This document shows, one piece after another, positions 48,097 to 57,392 of a stretch of DNA of 64,000 bases. The position numbers and the translations under genes were made by a program. Numbering within the stretch: the first letter of the stretch is position 1; the number at the start of each line of letters is the position of its first letter. This stretch comes from Alisma plantago-aquatica. Lineage: Eukaryota; Streptophyta; Magnoliopsida; Alismatales; Alismataceae. The notes below the pieces were generated by a model. It was not told where the DNA came from, ran no database searches, and saw only the letters and a list, made by a program, of their open reading frames with translations. The DNA lies in the NCBI GenBank assembly GCA_963693085.1, contig OY856409.1, forward strand, positions 526,674,803-526,738,802. The letters run 5' to 3'.

Positions 48097-49633
48097 AGAG
48101 GATTTCGAGCAACAGGAGAATAGGCAGCAGAGAGGACCGCGTAATGGACCGTTCTATAATATGTAACAATGGGACTACATCATTTGGATTGCGTCGTTGT
48201 TTCTTTAAAGCTAAAGAATCGTGGTAGGTTTTGATCAGTGTTGATTTGATAGTTCATTGCCTCCCACCTCACTGGCTAGTAGTTTTCTTATAATAAGAAA
48301 AACCATTATAATTCATTCATTATCACGTACAAAGAATTCCACAATCAGTATAGAAAAATGATCCTTTAAAAGGCAATCCGAGTTATCGCTGTACCATAAC
48401 AAGCAATATACTCAGCTGCCACGTTGTCTCCGGACTTTTGTACTTCACAAGTGATACACACTTGAAATAATTCAAAAATAAACTCGATTAATGGTTATAC
48501 ACGTTTGTCTAATGATAAAAGACAATGTTTTACAATTTCCATGATGAAACTGTTTGATAAAAAGTGGAATACAAATTTTTATGATTTCAATGCAAGTTTA
48601 CAAGTTACTTGTTATTCCCGTATGTGTTATCCTAAAGTGGATATCGATTCAAGGAAACAGTGTATTCTGACAATTTCTTATTTGTACTCGGAGGTCAGCC
48701 ATCCCTTGCTATATCAGTAAAGTCCCATGCCCATTCACACCCAGACCACAATAAATGTCAACAGGGAGAACATGGCTAAGAAATGAGATATATTTATTTA
48801 TATTTATCAAAGTCAAATGCGCTATCAAATATTTCCTCACATGTGAATATATTTTGAGATTACGCGTGCTCCACTTTGCTACGCTAGTGTTTTTTAATTA
48901 CCTTATTTTGGATCACATTGCGTACGCGTAGCTACAAGACAACTAAGAGTTGAAAACTAGGCTCTCATACCGTAAATGAACAACAAAGAATATCACAAGC
49001 TAGGGTAAGTAAATACTCAACAAGCTAGCTAGTAAGCGACGTGACATCACCAAGTGCGTTACTCTCCATGTCTGTTACTGCGGTCGGCATGTTTTACCCA
49101 CGAGCCGTGATTCGATGGATTATGTTATTGTTTGATTGTCGTGGTGCTTAATTGGTCGCGAGGAAGTGACAATATACCATGGTCTCAGAGACATGCTCAA
49201 CGTCAACAATTAGTCAGCACGGTCTCAGAGACATGCTCAACGTCAACACAACACCTACCGCCGATAGACAGGCTATCGAACTGTCTGGGATCGCGTCTCG
49301 TTTATTTCTGCGCATGCGATGTGTGTAAATTCTAATTGAAGACATCGAATTGTATCATTAAAGTCATCAATATAACTAGCCAGCATCGTGGTGCATAGCA
49401 CGTGCGCGGTGCGACATTGTGTTCCTTGCTTACCCGGCAGCCAACAAGCCTGATATAAGTTGAGCGGTTGTTCAAACTTGATTCTATCATATAAGCTAGA
49501 GCTCATCGTCACAGTTGTTTTCAGCACAAGCAGAAACGTACATATTGAAGCAGGCAGGTCACTATCCCCAGTTTAGATATCCAGCCTGAGTTATACTCCA
49601 CCACTAGTCAGGATGGTGGTTCAATAATGGCAA
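48097..49633. other. Spacer, no gene recognised
   Basis: No element ends or protein motifs found. A 40-bp-period direct repeat of 28 bases (ggtctcagagacatgctcaa...) occurs at 49181-49208 and 49221-49248. Frames at 48505-48720 and 49132-49527 lack recognisable content. Confidence 0.45.
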
Positions 49634-50457
49634 TAGATTTGTCAAACTGGGTCAAAATCCGTGGGTGCCCATCGGTCGACCCGTTTAAGTTGGGTTTGGA
49701 TCATAAAATTTACCACCCGTTGGAAAAAACCCAAATCTGTACCCACTCGTTTAATTAGCGGGTTTCATGGGCAATCCGCGGGCACCCGCGGGTGACCCAC
49801 ATTATTGCACTGATTTTATTCATAGATAGAATATTTGGTTGACACAATAGTGTATAGTTAAGAAGTTTTACGCTTCTCGCTGACTGCTAGTGTCATTGTG
49901 CCCATGCCACTTAGTTGTAATATGGAATATTAAAAAAGTCTTGGTTTCCTATCACAATATTGCATATTGCATATTAGAAGTAACACAAGTTAGCAAAGCA
50001 CGAAAGTAGGAGAGTCCCAAATTGAATCGTGAATCTGAGAAATCAAGCCGAGGGCAAGCGGCGATTGTGTGTGGTGTGTGCCCTAACCTGCAGGAGACGC
50101 TGGTTGAGGACATATTGGAATTGGAGAATTGATGTGGACGACCTACACGGCGGAAAGAGCATCGCTCATAGCTATCCCTCCCACATCCGGTATCCCCTCT
50201 TCAACTTCAATTGCCCTTCTCCTACCTTCACTTCGTTGACAGGTTGTAGCATCATTAGTGCCTATTTCTCGGTCGTCATCTCGTGGTCGTTATTTTTGGT
50301 CTTCTTCTTGACGTGCTCCTCAGCGCCTCCATCATCTTTTTCGGCGATGCTCCTCGTCTCCCCATAAAGGAACTATTGGCAAAGCTCATAGCCTCACAGT
50401 CATGTACATGGCAAGTCCGTTCTTTTTCCAATTCTTCTTTAAAATTGAACCAAACTT

Positions 50458-50985
50458 CACTACTACAGAACCGACCTTTGGTGTCAGTTATTTAAGGTCT
50501 TTGGCGACGGTTAAAAAGTGACACCTATGTGGGCGACACTAAAAGGTGAACCCTTAGGCATCGGTTTTAAAACTGACGCCAAAACCCTTATAGGCGTCGG
50601 TTATTAGTGGGAAAACCGACGCCAGAACCCTTTGCGCCACAAAAAGGGTGCCAACAAGGGTACTATAGGCGTCGGTTATTAGTAGGGCAACCGATAACAG
50701 AACCCTTCACGCCACAAAAAGGGCGCCAGCAGGGGCACTTTAGGTGTCGGTAATTAGTAGGGTAATCGACGCCCAAACCATTCATGCCACAAAAGGACGC
50801 CATCTAGGACACCATCGACGTCGGTTTCTTAGTAAAACCGACGCCATATCACCTGCTACCATGGCCGTGCTGGCCACCACGGCCGTGTTATCTGGCCACA
50901 TTAGACGTCAATTTTTTGCTATTAACCGACGTTGTAAGCCTTTGTTGTTAGTTTTCTACTAATAACTAACGCCTATATTTTGATT
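50458..50985. repeat. Left subterminal repeat array of the CACTA element
   Basis: Repeated units of gcgtcggttattagt followed by ggaaaaccgacgcc and variants (for example at about 50594, 50666, 50741, 50817). They form short hairpins spaced about 75 bases apart. Confidence 0.8.
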
Positions 50986-51089
50986 TTTTTTTTCTTATCA
51001 GTTTGCAGGCCTGCTGTGGCTGGTCGAAGGGTAAAGAAACCTATAGTTTAGTGGAACTGAACTGCAGGTTTACGACATCCATTGATATC

Positions 51090-51362
51090 AGCCAACAACA
51101 GGCCACAAACCTGCAAATTTAACAAGATTCACACACATGTAGAAACAGGCCACAAACCTGCAGTTCCTTTCATTTTCACATTCACACATGTTGAAACATT
51201 CAGACACATGTAGAAAATTCATGTACCAACATGTAGTTCCTTTCATTTTCACATTCACACATGCACATGTAGAAACATTCATGTAGCAACCTGCAGTTCC
51301 ATTAATTTTCACTTTCACACATGTATAAACATTCAGACACATGTAGAAATATTCACACATAT
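51090..51362. repeat. Minisatellite in the CACTA element
   Basis: Imperfect units of 60-70 bases containing cacatgtagaaa, aacctgcagttcc and ttttcactttcacacatg recur about four times. Confidence 0.7.
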
Positions 51363-51423
51363 GAAAATTCAAAAAAAATCATTTACAAAATATCATTATT
51401 TAGTCATTATCTCTATCAACATC

Positions 51424-52663
51424 CTAATTATATTTTAAAACCCCCACTACTTGTATGACTTTTGTCCATTCTTCTCTTACATCATTTAATTCTTTCGTCG
51501 TATAGGAAGCATGTACATCTGATAAGGCCATACATGTAGTGGGGTCAGTTTTAAACACCTGCAAAGATAATGATGTATAAGAGAATGATGTATATATATA
51601 ATTAATAATATATAAATAAGATTGATATATTTTATATTATCTAATGAGAATATATATAATACCTCAAGTATGGTATCGATGTCCAATGTGGCATATTTGA
51701 TAATCATGTGAATAAATCACATCACATAGTATGCACATGCCCATCCGTTGTCTTGTGTAGCACATTATAAATTGAAACATACAAAATATTAAAAAATACA
51801 ATTAAGCACAGTTCACATAAATAATATATACATTGGAGTCGGGAACTTACTTCTACGTTCTCCCAAATTATTGCCTGGTTCTTTTTCCTGGAGACCTATC
51901 CTCCAACCTTTTTGAATTCATATAAACCCCTACATGTTAATGTAACACAGTAAATTACATAATTAAATAGTAATGTAATACAAGATGTTAACGGATATAA
52001 AAATGAAATATTTCTCACCGGAATAATGCCATTTTTATTGCATGTCCATATTTTGGATTCAATTTTGTCCCCTTACGATCGAGATAATATACAGTGAACG
52101 TCCCGGGGACAATAACTAGTAACTCCCAATGCGTACCCCTAGAGGTAAAAAGTTAAAAATTAATAACTCGAAATCCACAATAAAAATGTAATTTTCTTAA
52201 GTCCAAATTATAAGTAAAGTAAACTTACTCCACATTGAATGGAGCTATTATCACTGTCTTCTTATTTTGACCAAAATTTGTAAAAGCATCACAGCAGTAT
52301 TGTTGAACTGACGTAGGGTCTTTAGCTACTAGACTAATCAAAGATGGAATCAAAAATCATACATGTTCAAATGAAAAATCTACACATATCTTATCTAAGT
52401 AGCTGCAAAACATGTATTATGTATGTAATAATATATAAGAAACCAGATCACCGGATCCTACACAAGGTATATGGATGTATAAACAATATCTCACCTTATC
52501 TATAGCTCTATCACAGATGTATTCAGCCAATCATAGCAAAACAACTCCAAAATATCTTGTATAAATAGTTTGTTTTCGTATGATTGACCTGCAACATCCG
52601 CATCTATAGAAACATTTATAGGGCAATTTATATCATACTCGCCTAACCATACTGCCATACCCC
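51424..52663 (-). pseudogene. C48/Ulp1-like cysteine protease gene of the CACTA element, six exons, decayed
   Basis: Some plant transposons carry SUMO-protease-like (C48) genes whose role in mobility is unproven. Exons inferred on the minus strand: 52663-52495, 52402-52229, 52138-52019, 51929-51851, 51764-51663, 51558-51424 (stop TAG). All junctions but one have GT and AG ends, and phases join cleanly (GA+G gives EGTHWELL, CG+G gives RGLYEF). Motifs: WLNTSVIEL (exon 1), CHD-type HW in GTHWELLVIVPG with YYLD (exon 3), and QDNGWACAYYVM (exon 5), giving the His, Asp, Gln and Cys of the family. In-frame stops occur in exons 1, 2, 4 and 5, and the exon-5 acceptor reads AA. The 5' part upstream of 52663 is missing or replaced by repeats. 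Confidence 0.75.
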
Positions 52664-52815
52664 TACAATTAAGACCCCTTCATGATCTATCCATTCTATG
52701 ATCAAAGAGAAAACAAAGTATATATTACAACAAGATTAGGGTCTAGGGTTAACAGATTAGAGTTTATGGTTAAAACTTTAGGGTTTAAGGTCTTATATAT
52801 AATTAATGGTTAAAA

Positions 52816-53588
52816 CATCCTAAGTGGTATTATGTGTTCAAGAACAGTCCCAAACCAGGGACTATCCAAGATTTACTCCTAATGAGTAAATTTTGGATGG
52901 GTTTCTAGGCCAACAAACACATGTGCTGTCATTCTTATATATAATAAATGTGTACCACCTATCCCATTCTTGAACACCTAATCTCACTAGTAAGTGTATA
53001 ATGTGTATTGGATTTTCAAGAAATTTTAGCAGTATTTCCCCACTGTTCTCCAAGTACATATGTACTTAGAGAACAAACAGAGAAATACTATCGAAATTTT
53101 CTTGAAAACCCAATACACATTATACACTTACATCCTAAGTGAGATTTGGTGTTCAAGAACAGTCCTAAATCGGAGACTATCTAAGATTTACTCCTAATGA
53201 GTAAATCTTGGATGGGTTTCTAGGCCAAAAAATATATGTGTTGTCATTCTTATATATAATAAATGTGTACCACCTATCCCATTCTTGAACACCTAATCTC
53301 ACTAGTAAGTGTATAATGTGTATTAGATTTTCAAGAAAATTTCGGCAATATTTCCCCATTGTTCTCCAAGTACATATGTACTTAGAGAACAAACGGGTAA
53401 ATGCTACTGAAATTTTTTTGAAAACCCAATACACATTATACACTTACATCCTAAGTGAGATTAGGTGTTCAAGAACAGTCCCAAACCGGGGACTATCCAA
53501 GATTTACTCCTAATGAGTAAATCTTAGATGGGTTTCTAGGCCAACAAATACATGTGTTGTCATTCTTATATATAATAAATATGTATAA
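52816..53588. repeat. 315-bp tandem array with internal palindromes
   Basis: Units start catcctaagtg at 52816, 53131 and 53447 (the third is partial). In each complete unit boundary region, ttcttgaacacctaatctca pairs with its inverse about 190 bases later around the centre aagtacatatgtactt (centres near 53059 and 53375). This gives near-perfect palindromes at about 52967-53160 and 53283-53475. The minus-strand frames at 52862-53059 and 53177-53443 are repeat by-products. Confidence 0.85.
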
Positions 53589-54049
53589 ATTACAGGAAAC
53601 ATGGTTAATCCTAATCTATAGAGCATTATTAAATATTAAATCAAGAAATCAATAGTTTCAAACATGCAATAATTCACAATGCAATCTTATAAACTACAAG
53701 CAACATGGTTAATCCCCACACTCTAGTAGACAGACTAACCTTAAATATAGTGATGTATAAGAGATTAAGAAAAAAAATCTTAGGTAAGAGTAAGATGAAG
53801 CTCATTGATAATATAGAAAAGGGGGGGAGGGGTGGGACTGACCTTGGGCCCTTAATTGATATTACATCAATGTACTACTGATTTCCAAGATAGGATAGAT
53901 GAGACTAGAGTTCATATTAGATGAAAAAATAGCAACTTAGGACAAAGTCCATCACTAAAGTCCCAAACTCAACATATATGCACAATTAGGATCAAATATA
54001 GGACAAAAGGGTAGATTAGAACCCTAATGTACTCAAACATGTATAAAAA
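53589..54049. other. CACTA interior, no gene recognised
   Basis: AT-rich with a G-run at 53820-53833 (ggggggga-type). No ORF with motifs. Confidence 0.4.
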
Positions 54050-54463
54050 TTACCCTAATGACAAAAGGGCCAGCAAATGGTGGTCGAGTAGGAGCAGGGT
54101 ACCTTGAGGACGGACGAAGAAGAAGAGGAAGAAGGTCTTCGTGGCGGTGCTGGCGGCAAATAGGCGCGTAGGAGTTGTGGTCGAAGCAGTGACCTGGAGA
54201 GCAGGGAGTAGATTAGGGAGCAGGAGAGTCGTGGCATGGAGAGCAGTGGCCGGAGCAACTGCAAGCGGTGGCGGCAGAGGCGAGCGGTGAGCGGAGGCGA
54301 CGACCAGAGCACCAACAAATGGCGGCAGAGGCGGAGGCGACGAGCACAGGAGCAGTGAGCGGTGGTGAGCAAAGGAATCGCTGGACCAAACCCTCAATCG
54401 AGAATGAATGAAACAGAGAAAGGGAAAGAGTTTGGCTCGCGTGGGTGCTGTTAAGTTAACCAT
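54050..54463 (-). other. GC-rich, CpG-rich patch, possible 5' exon or promoter of the CACTA gene
   Basis: Locally GC-rich sequence with repeated ggcggcagaggcg and gagcggtgagcgg words. A 137-residue minus frame rich in Pro, Ala, Leu and Ser is of low complexity and no domain is seen. Its place upstream of the Ulp1-like gene on the same strand suggests a leader region. Confidence 0.35.
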
Positions 54464-55038
54464 AGGCGTCAGTTATTAGAACTAACTGATGCTTAAAACT
54501 ATAAGTGTCAGTTACCAACAAGAAGCTGACACTTCTGTTAGTTGATAGTTGTCGGTTCCAACTAGAAAAATTGACGTCTATCTATATATGCTGAGAAAAA
54601 TAAATGTTCTCGAATTAAGACTATAGTCGTCGATTTCCGTATAAAAACCGACGCTAAAGGGAGGTGAAAATTTTCACGGTTAAGCGCGCAAAAACACATC
54701 GGCGTCGGTAATTGTCAGACAACCGATGATAAAAATTGGTCAAATTTTTGTCTCGCGAAAAACCTTTAGTTGTCGGTTTCTTTGTTAAAAACTGACGTTG
54801 TATGTTCAATTTCAGTGGTAATTTTTTTACTGGAAAATTTAGACTTGGCATTCAATTTTAGGTGTCAGTTTGTTATTAAGAAACCAACGCTAAATAAAAA
54901 GTGATACCCATGTCTGGTCGCCCTTCACAGATAGATGTCGGTTATTTTATTTCACCAACGCTGTATGGATTAGACGTCGGTTTTTGTATACAACCGACGC
55001 CTGTAAATGTGACGTTATAAGTCATTTCTGTAGTAGTG
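54464..55038. repeat. Right subterminal repeat array of the CACTA element
   Basis: Units such as ggcgtcagttattagaacta, gtcgatttccgtataaaaac followed by cgacgc, and gacgtcggtttttgtataca followed by accgacgcc mirror the left array, ending in the inverted CACTACTACAGAA. Confidence 0.8.
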
Positions 55039-55794
55039 TTTGTTACCTTTTGTTTCTTTATTCTACCTGATCACCACCTCAATTGAGTGAAGGGTGGAAA
55101 TACTATTATTGTGCTTCTTGTCCTTTATTATTCCACGTATGCCGGTTCTTCTTCTTCCTTACACAATGGCAGAGTGTGGATAGTAAGACATTTTTGAATT
55201 GGGCACAACAGCTCAGAAACTCTCAAGTGGGAATTGTCAATTCTAATGTGGATTTAACTTTGAGAAGTACATTACACACCCACCTGTACATTTATTATAC
55301 ATTTTTTCTAGTTTGTTTTCAAGTTGTGCTATGTATATTCTACTTCTCTTTTAGCCATCTGTTTTTATTTTAGGGCGTGGAGGTGTTGTCTAGAACAAGC
55401 CATACTTTCCATTTTTGTCTTAATTCTTCATATTTGTACTTCGTCTCATTTGGATCCCTCTTTTATACTAGATATTTTTGTATTGTTGTTTAGTTGTTTG
55501 TTGTAGGTGGTACTCATTAGATAAGCCTAATATGTATGATTTTGACTTAAACATCTATAAAATACAATTGCTGATTCAACATTTATATGATTCAGAAAGT
55601 TAATTCAGCAGTTGACTGCCTCTTCTTAATAGATGTGCATCCTTATTCATGGATGCATTGTTGTTGAGTACTCTTATGGAACACGCTTTTGGATACATAA
55701 ATAAATCTTCTATGACAATGTACAATGTGATTGGTTTGTGCCACATCTTATGTAAGCAAACAGTAGTAACATTTTTTTTAAAATTTTATATGGG
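55039..55794. other. Right internal part of the hAT-like element
   Basis: T-rich, with a 96-residue frame (55083-55373) without a motif. It may be decayed exon or captured sequence. Nothing in it is recognisable. Confidence 0.35.
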
Positions 55795-56120
55795 CACCCG
55801 CGAGCAACCCATAACCCGCTGGGTCGGGTTTGGATTTGTCTTTGTTCCACCCGTTTAGAACTGGATGTTTTTGACCCGCACCCGCGAGACCCAAACCCAA
55901 AATGACCCAACCCAAACCCAACATACCCACCCATTTGATAGGTCTAAATGGCAGTAGCCGGCACAACTAGCTATTTACTTCTTGATTTGGTCGGTACAGT
56001 TGGCGGATTCGGAAATTTGAGTTAGGTAAGACCATGACATAATAGATCATTTTCAATACATAATATAACAATACATAAATAAAAAAATATTCGGTCATTC
56101 TTACGAGATAGCGAGATTCA

Positions 56121-57017
56121 CAGTATGGATTCAGAATTTGATCATGCTCTAGATCGTCTTCGTATCACGATTCTCTCTTTCGACCTCAATTATTTTTCTA
56201 GAAAAGACATCGTCACCCCAAAGGCCCAAAATACTTTAGCGAATGTTTTTTTAATAAAATCATTGAGGATATGGATGTTAAGTTTGACATGACCATTACA
56301 CATAAGGAAGTTTTTGGTGTCTTCAAGCTGATCATGCTCAAGATTTTCTCCATATTATTCCTATTGATGGACTTTGTCTGTACATGTCACAAGTGGAGTA
56401 CCCTAGTATCCTCAAATATTGTCTCACGATTCCTTTATTTCTAGCTGATGAGGTATGTCCAGCTTGTCGTAAGGAGTGCTTGGACACTTTAGGGGAGTAT
56501 GCAGTTCAATGCAGGGAACTTTCAGGTTTTAAGTACAAACACGATCTTGTTAGAGACGTTCTATTTGATGTACTCAAATGTGCAGGTGTTGCTGCTAAGA
56601 AAGAGGAACATGTGAACTTTTTAACTGATCCACAAGAGGGGAGATCCACACTTAGACCTTATGATATTTTGATTTTTAGATGGGTCGGAGGGAAACATGC
56701 GTGTGTGGATTTGACAGGAGTTTCTCCGCTGGTGGGATTGATGAGTGAGGCCTTTACAGCGGGACATGCTGCCCTTAAAGATGCTTCAACCAAAGTGGTC
56801 AAGCATGAGGAATCATGTATTGAGAATCAACATGCCTTCATCCTTTTTGGATTCTTAGCACCAGAAGTTGTGAAGTTTCTGAAAAGTTTCTAAAAAGTTA
56901 AATAGTAATGTTATAGCTCCTAAGTGCATGGATGTAGCGTTTCAAAGGATTGGTTTTTCCATCCAAAAAGGACTAACAACACAACTTATTTCCCGCTTGT
57001 CTTCTATTTTGATATAA
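56121..57017 (+). pseudogene. Dispersed plant-element domain, zinc finger plus possible restriction-like endonuclease
   Basis: The frame 56384-56893 (169 residues) is open, and similar reading extends upstream in other frames (FDHALDRLR near 56140, HAQDFLHIIPIDGL near 56326). It also extends downstream past a stop (VAFQRIGFSIQKGL near 56935). I recall this as a widespread, mostly unannotated plant repeat protein. Visible features are CPACRKECLDTLGEYAVQC (residues 25-43), a likely zinc-binding group whose histidine seems replaced by Tyr39, KHD at 52-54, and RPYDILIF...KHACVDLTGVSP (about residues 91-118). The order C-C-H-C, then a basic-H-D word, then P-x-D...D resembles the endonuclease of R2-type non-LTR elements. 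That reading is inference. An (aat)n tail follows at 57012-57044. Confidence 0.45.
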
Positions 57018-57044
57018 AACAATAATAATAATAACAAAATTACA
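57012..57044 (+). repeat. Short (AAT)n tail
   Basis: gatataaaacaataataata followed by ataacaaaa, just after the degraded domain. Short trinucleotide tails are found at the 3' ends of several non-LTR lineages. Confidence 0.5.
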
Positions 57045-57216
57045 CACACATTATATATATATATATATATATATTCGATCATTGACATTTCATAAAAAAA
57101 TGATTTGTAATATTAAAATAAAAAACTATATGCCTAAAAAAATTGCTATCTTAAAATTAATATAAAAATGTCAATGAGAACCGGGTCTTACAGTCTAAAA
57201 CTACTATGACCTCTCC

Positions 57217-57220
57217 CTCC

Positions 57221-57276
<56 letters not shown>

Positions 57277-57289
57277 TATATATATATAT
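57217..57289. repeat. Compound microsatellite (CT)n(AT)n(GT)n(TA)n
   Basis: (CT) to 57236, (AT) to 57260, (GT) to 57276, then ttatatatat to 57289. It abuts the 3' end of the L1 LINE at 57290. Confidence 0.95.
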
Positions 57290-57392
57290 CAGAATGTGGT
57301 AAGTTTTATTCCGAATTCCCCAAAAGAATTTGGGACAAATTACATAGTAGCCCCTGCTCGCTACTAATCAAAAAGAGAAATGGAGGTTTAAG

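Larger units (their letters stand above)
50458..55038 (-). mobile_element. CACTA (En/Spm) element
   Basis: The left end is CACTACTACAGAA and the right end, on the complementary strand, CACTACTACAGAA, a perfect 13-base inverted terminal repeat. Flanking trinucleotides are ctt and ttt (2 of 3 match). Both subterminal regions carry many copies of a (g)gcgtcggtt...aaccgacgc motif in both orientations, the expected transposase-binding architecture. A decayed C48/Ulp1-like gene lies on the minus strand inside. I see no recognisable transposase, so it was probably mobilised in trans. The strand refers to the internal gene. Confidence 0.88.
49634..55946. mobile_element. hAT-like element, interrupted by a CACTA element
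   Basis: The left end reads TAGATTTGTCAAACTGGGT and the right end, on the complementary strand, TAGACCTATCAAATGGGTG. This resembles the TAGACCTGTCAAATGGGT ends of plant hAT elements. Flanking 8-mers are AATGGCAA (49626-49633) and AATGGCAG (55947-55954), 7 of 8 identical, as expected for hAT. Both ends carry gacccg / cgggt-type subterminal repeats (49670-49800 and 55795-55930). Without the CACTA insert it is about 1.7 kb. No transposase motif (such as the hAT dimerisation region) was seen, so it is probably non-autonomous. Confidence 0.7.

Noticed and set aside
50458..51362. Regular short repeats at about 75-bp spacing, which could suggest CRISPR
   Set aside because: They are subterminal inverted motifs of a CACTA element in a plant genome. 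Spacing and orientation vary and there are no cas genes.
54050..54463. 137-residue Pro/Ala/Leu-rich minus frame as a host protein
   Set aside because: Low-complexity sequence inside a CACTA element without a domain. A leader or captured fragment is more likely than a gene.
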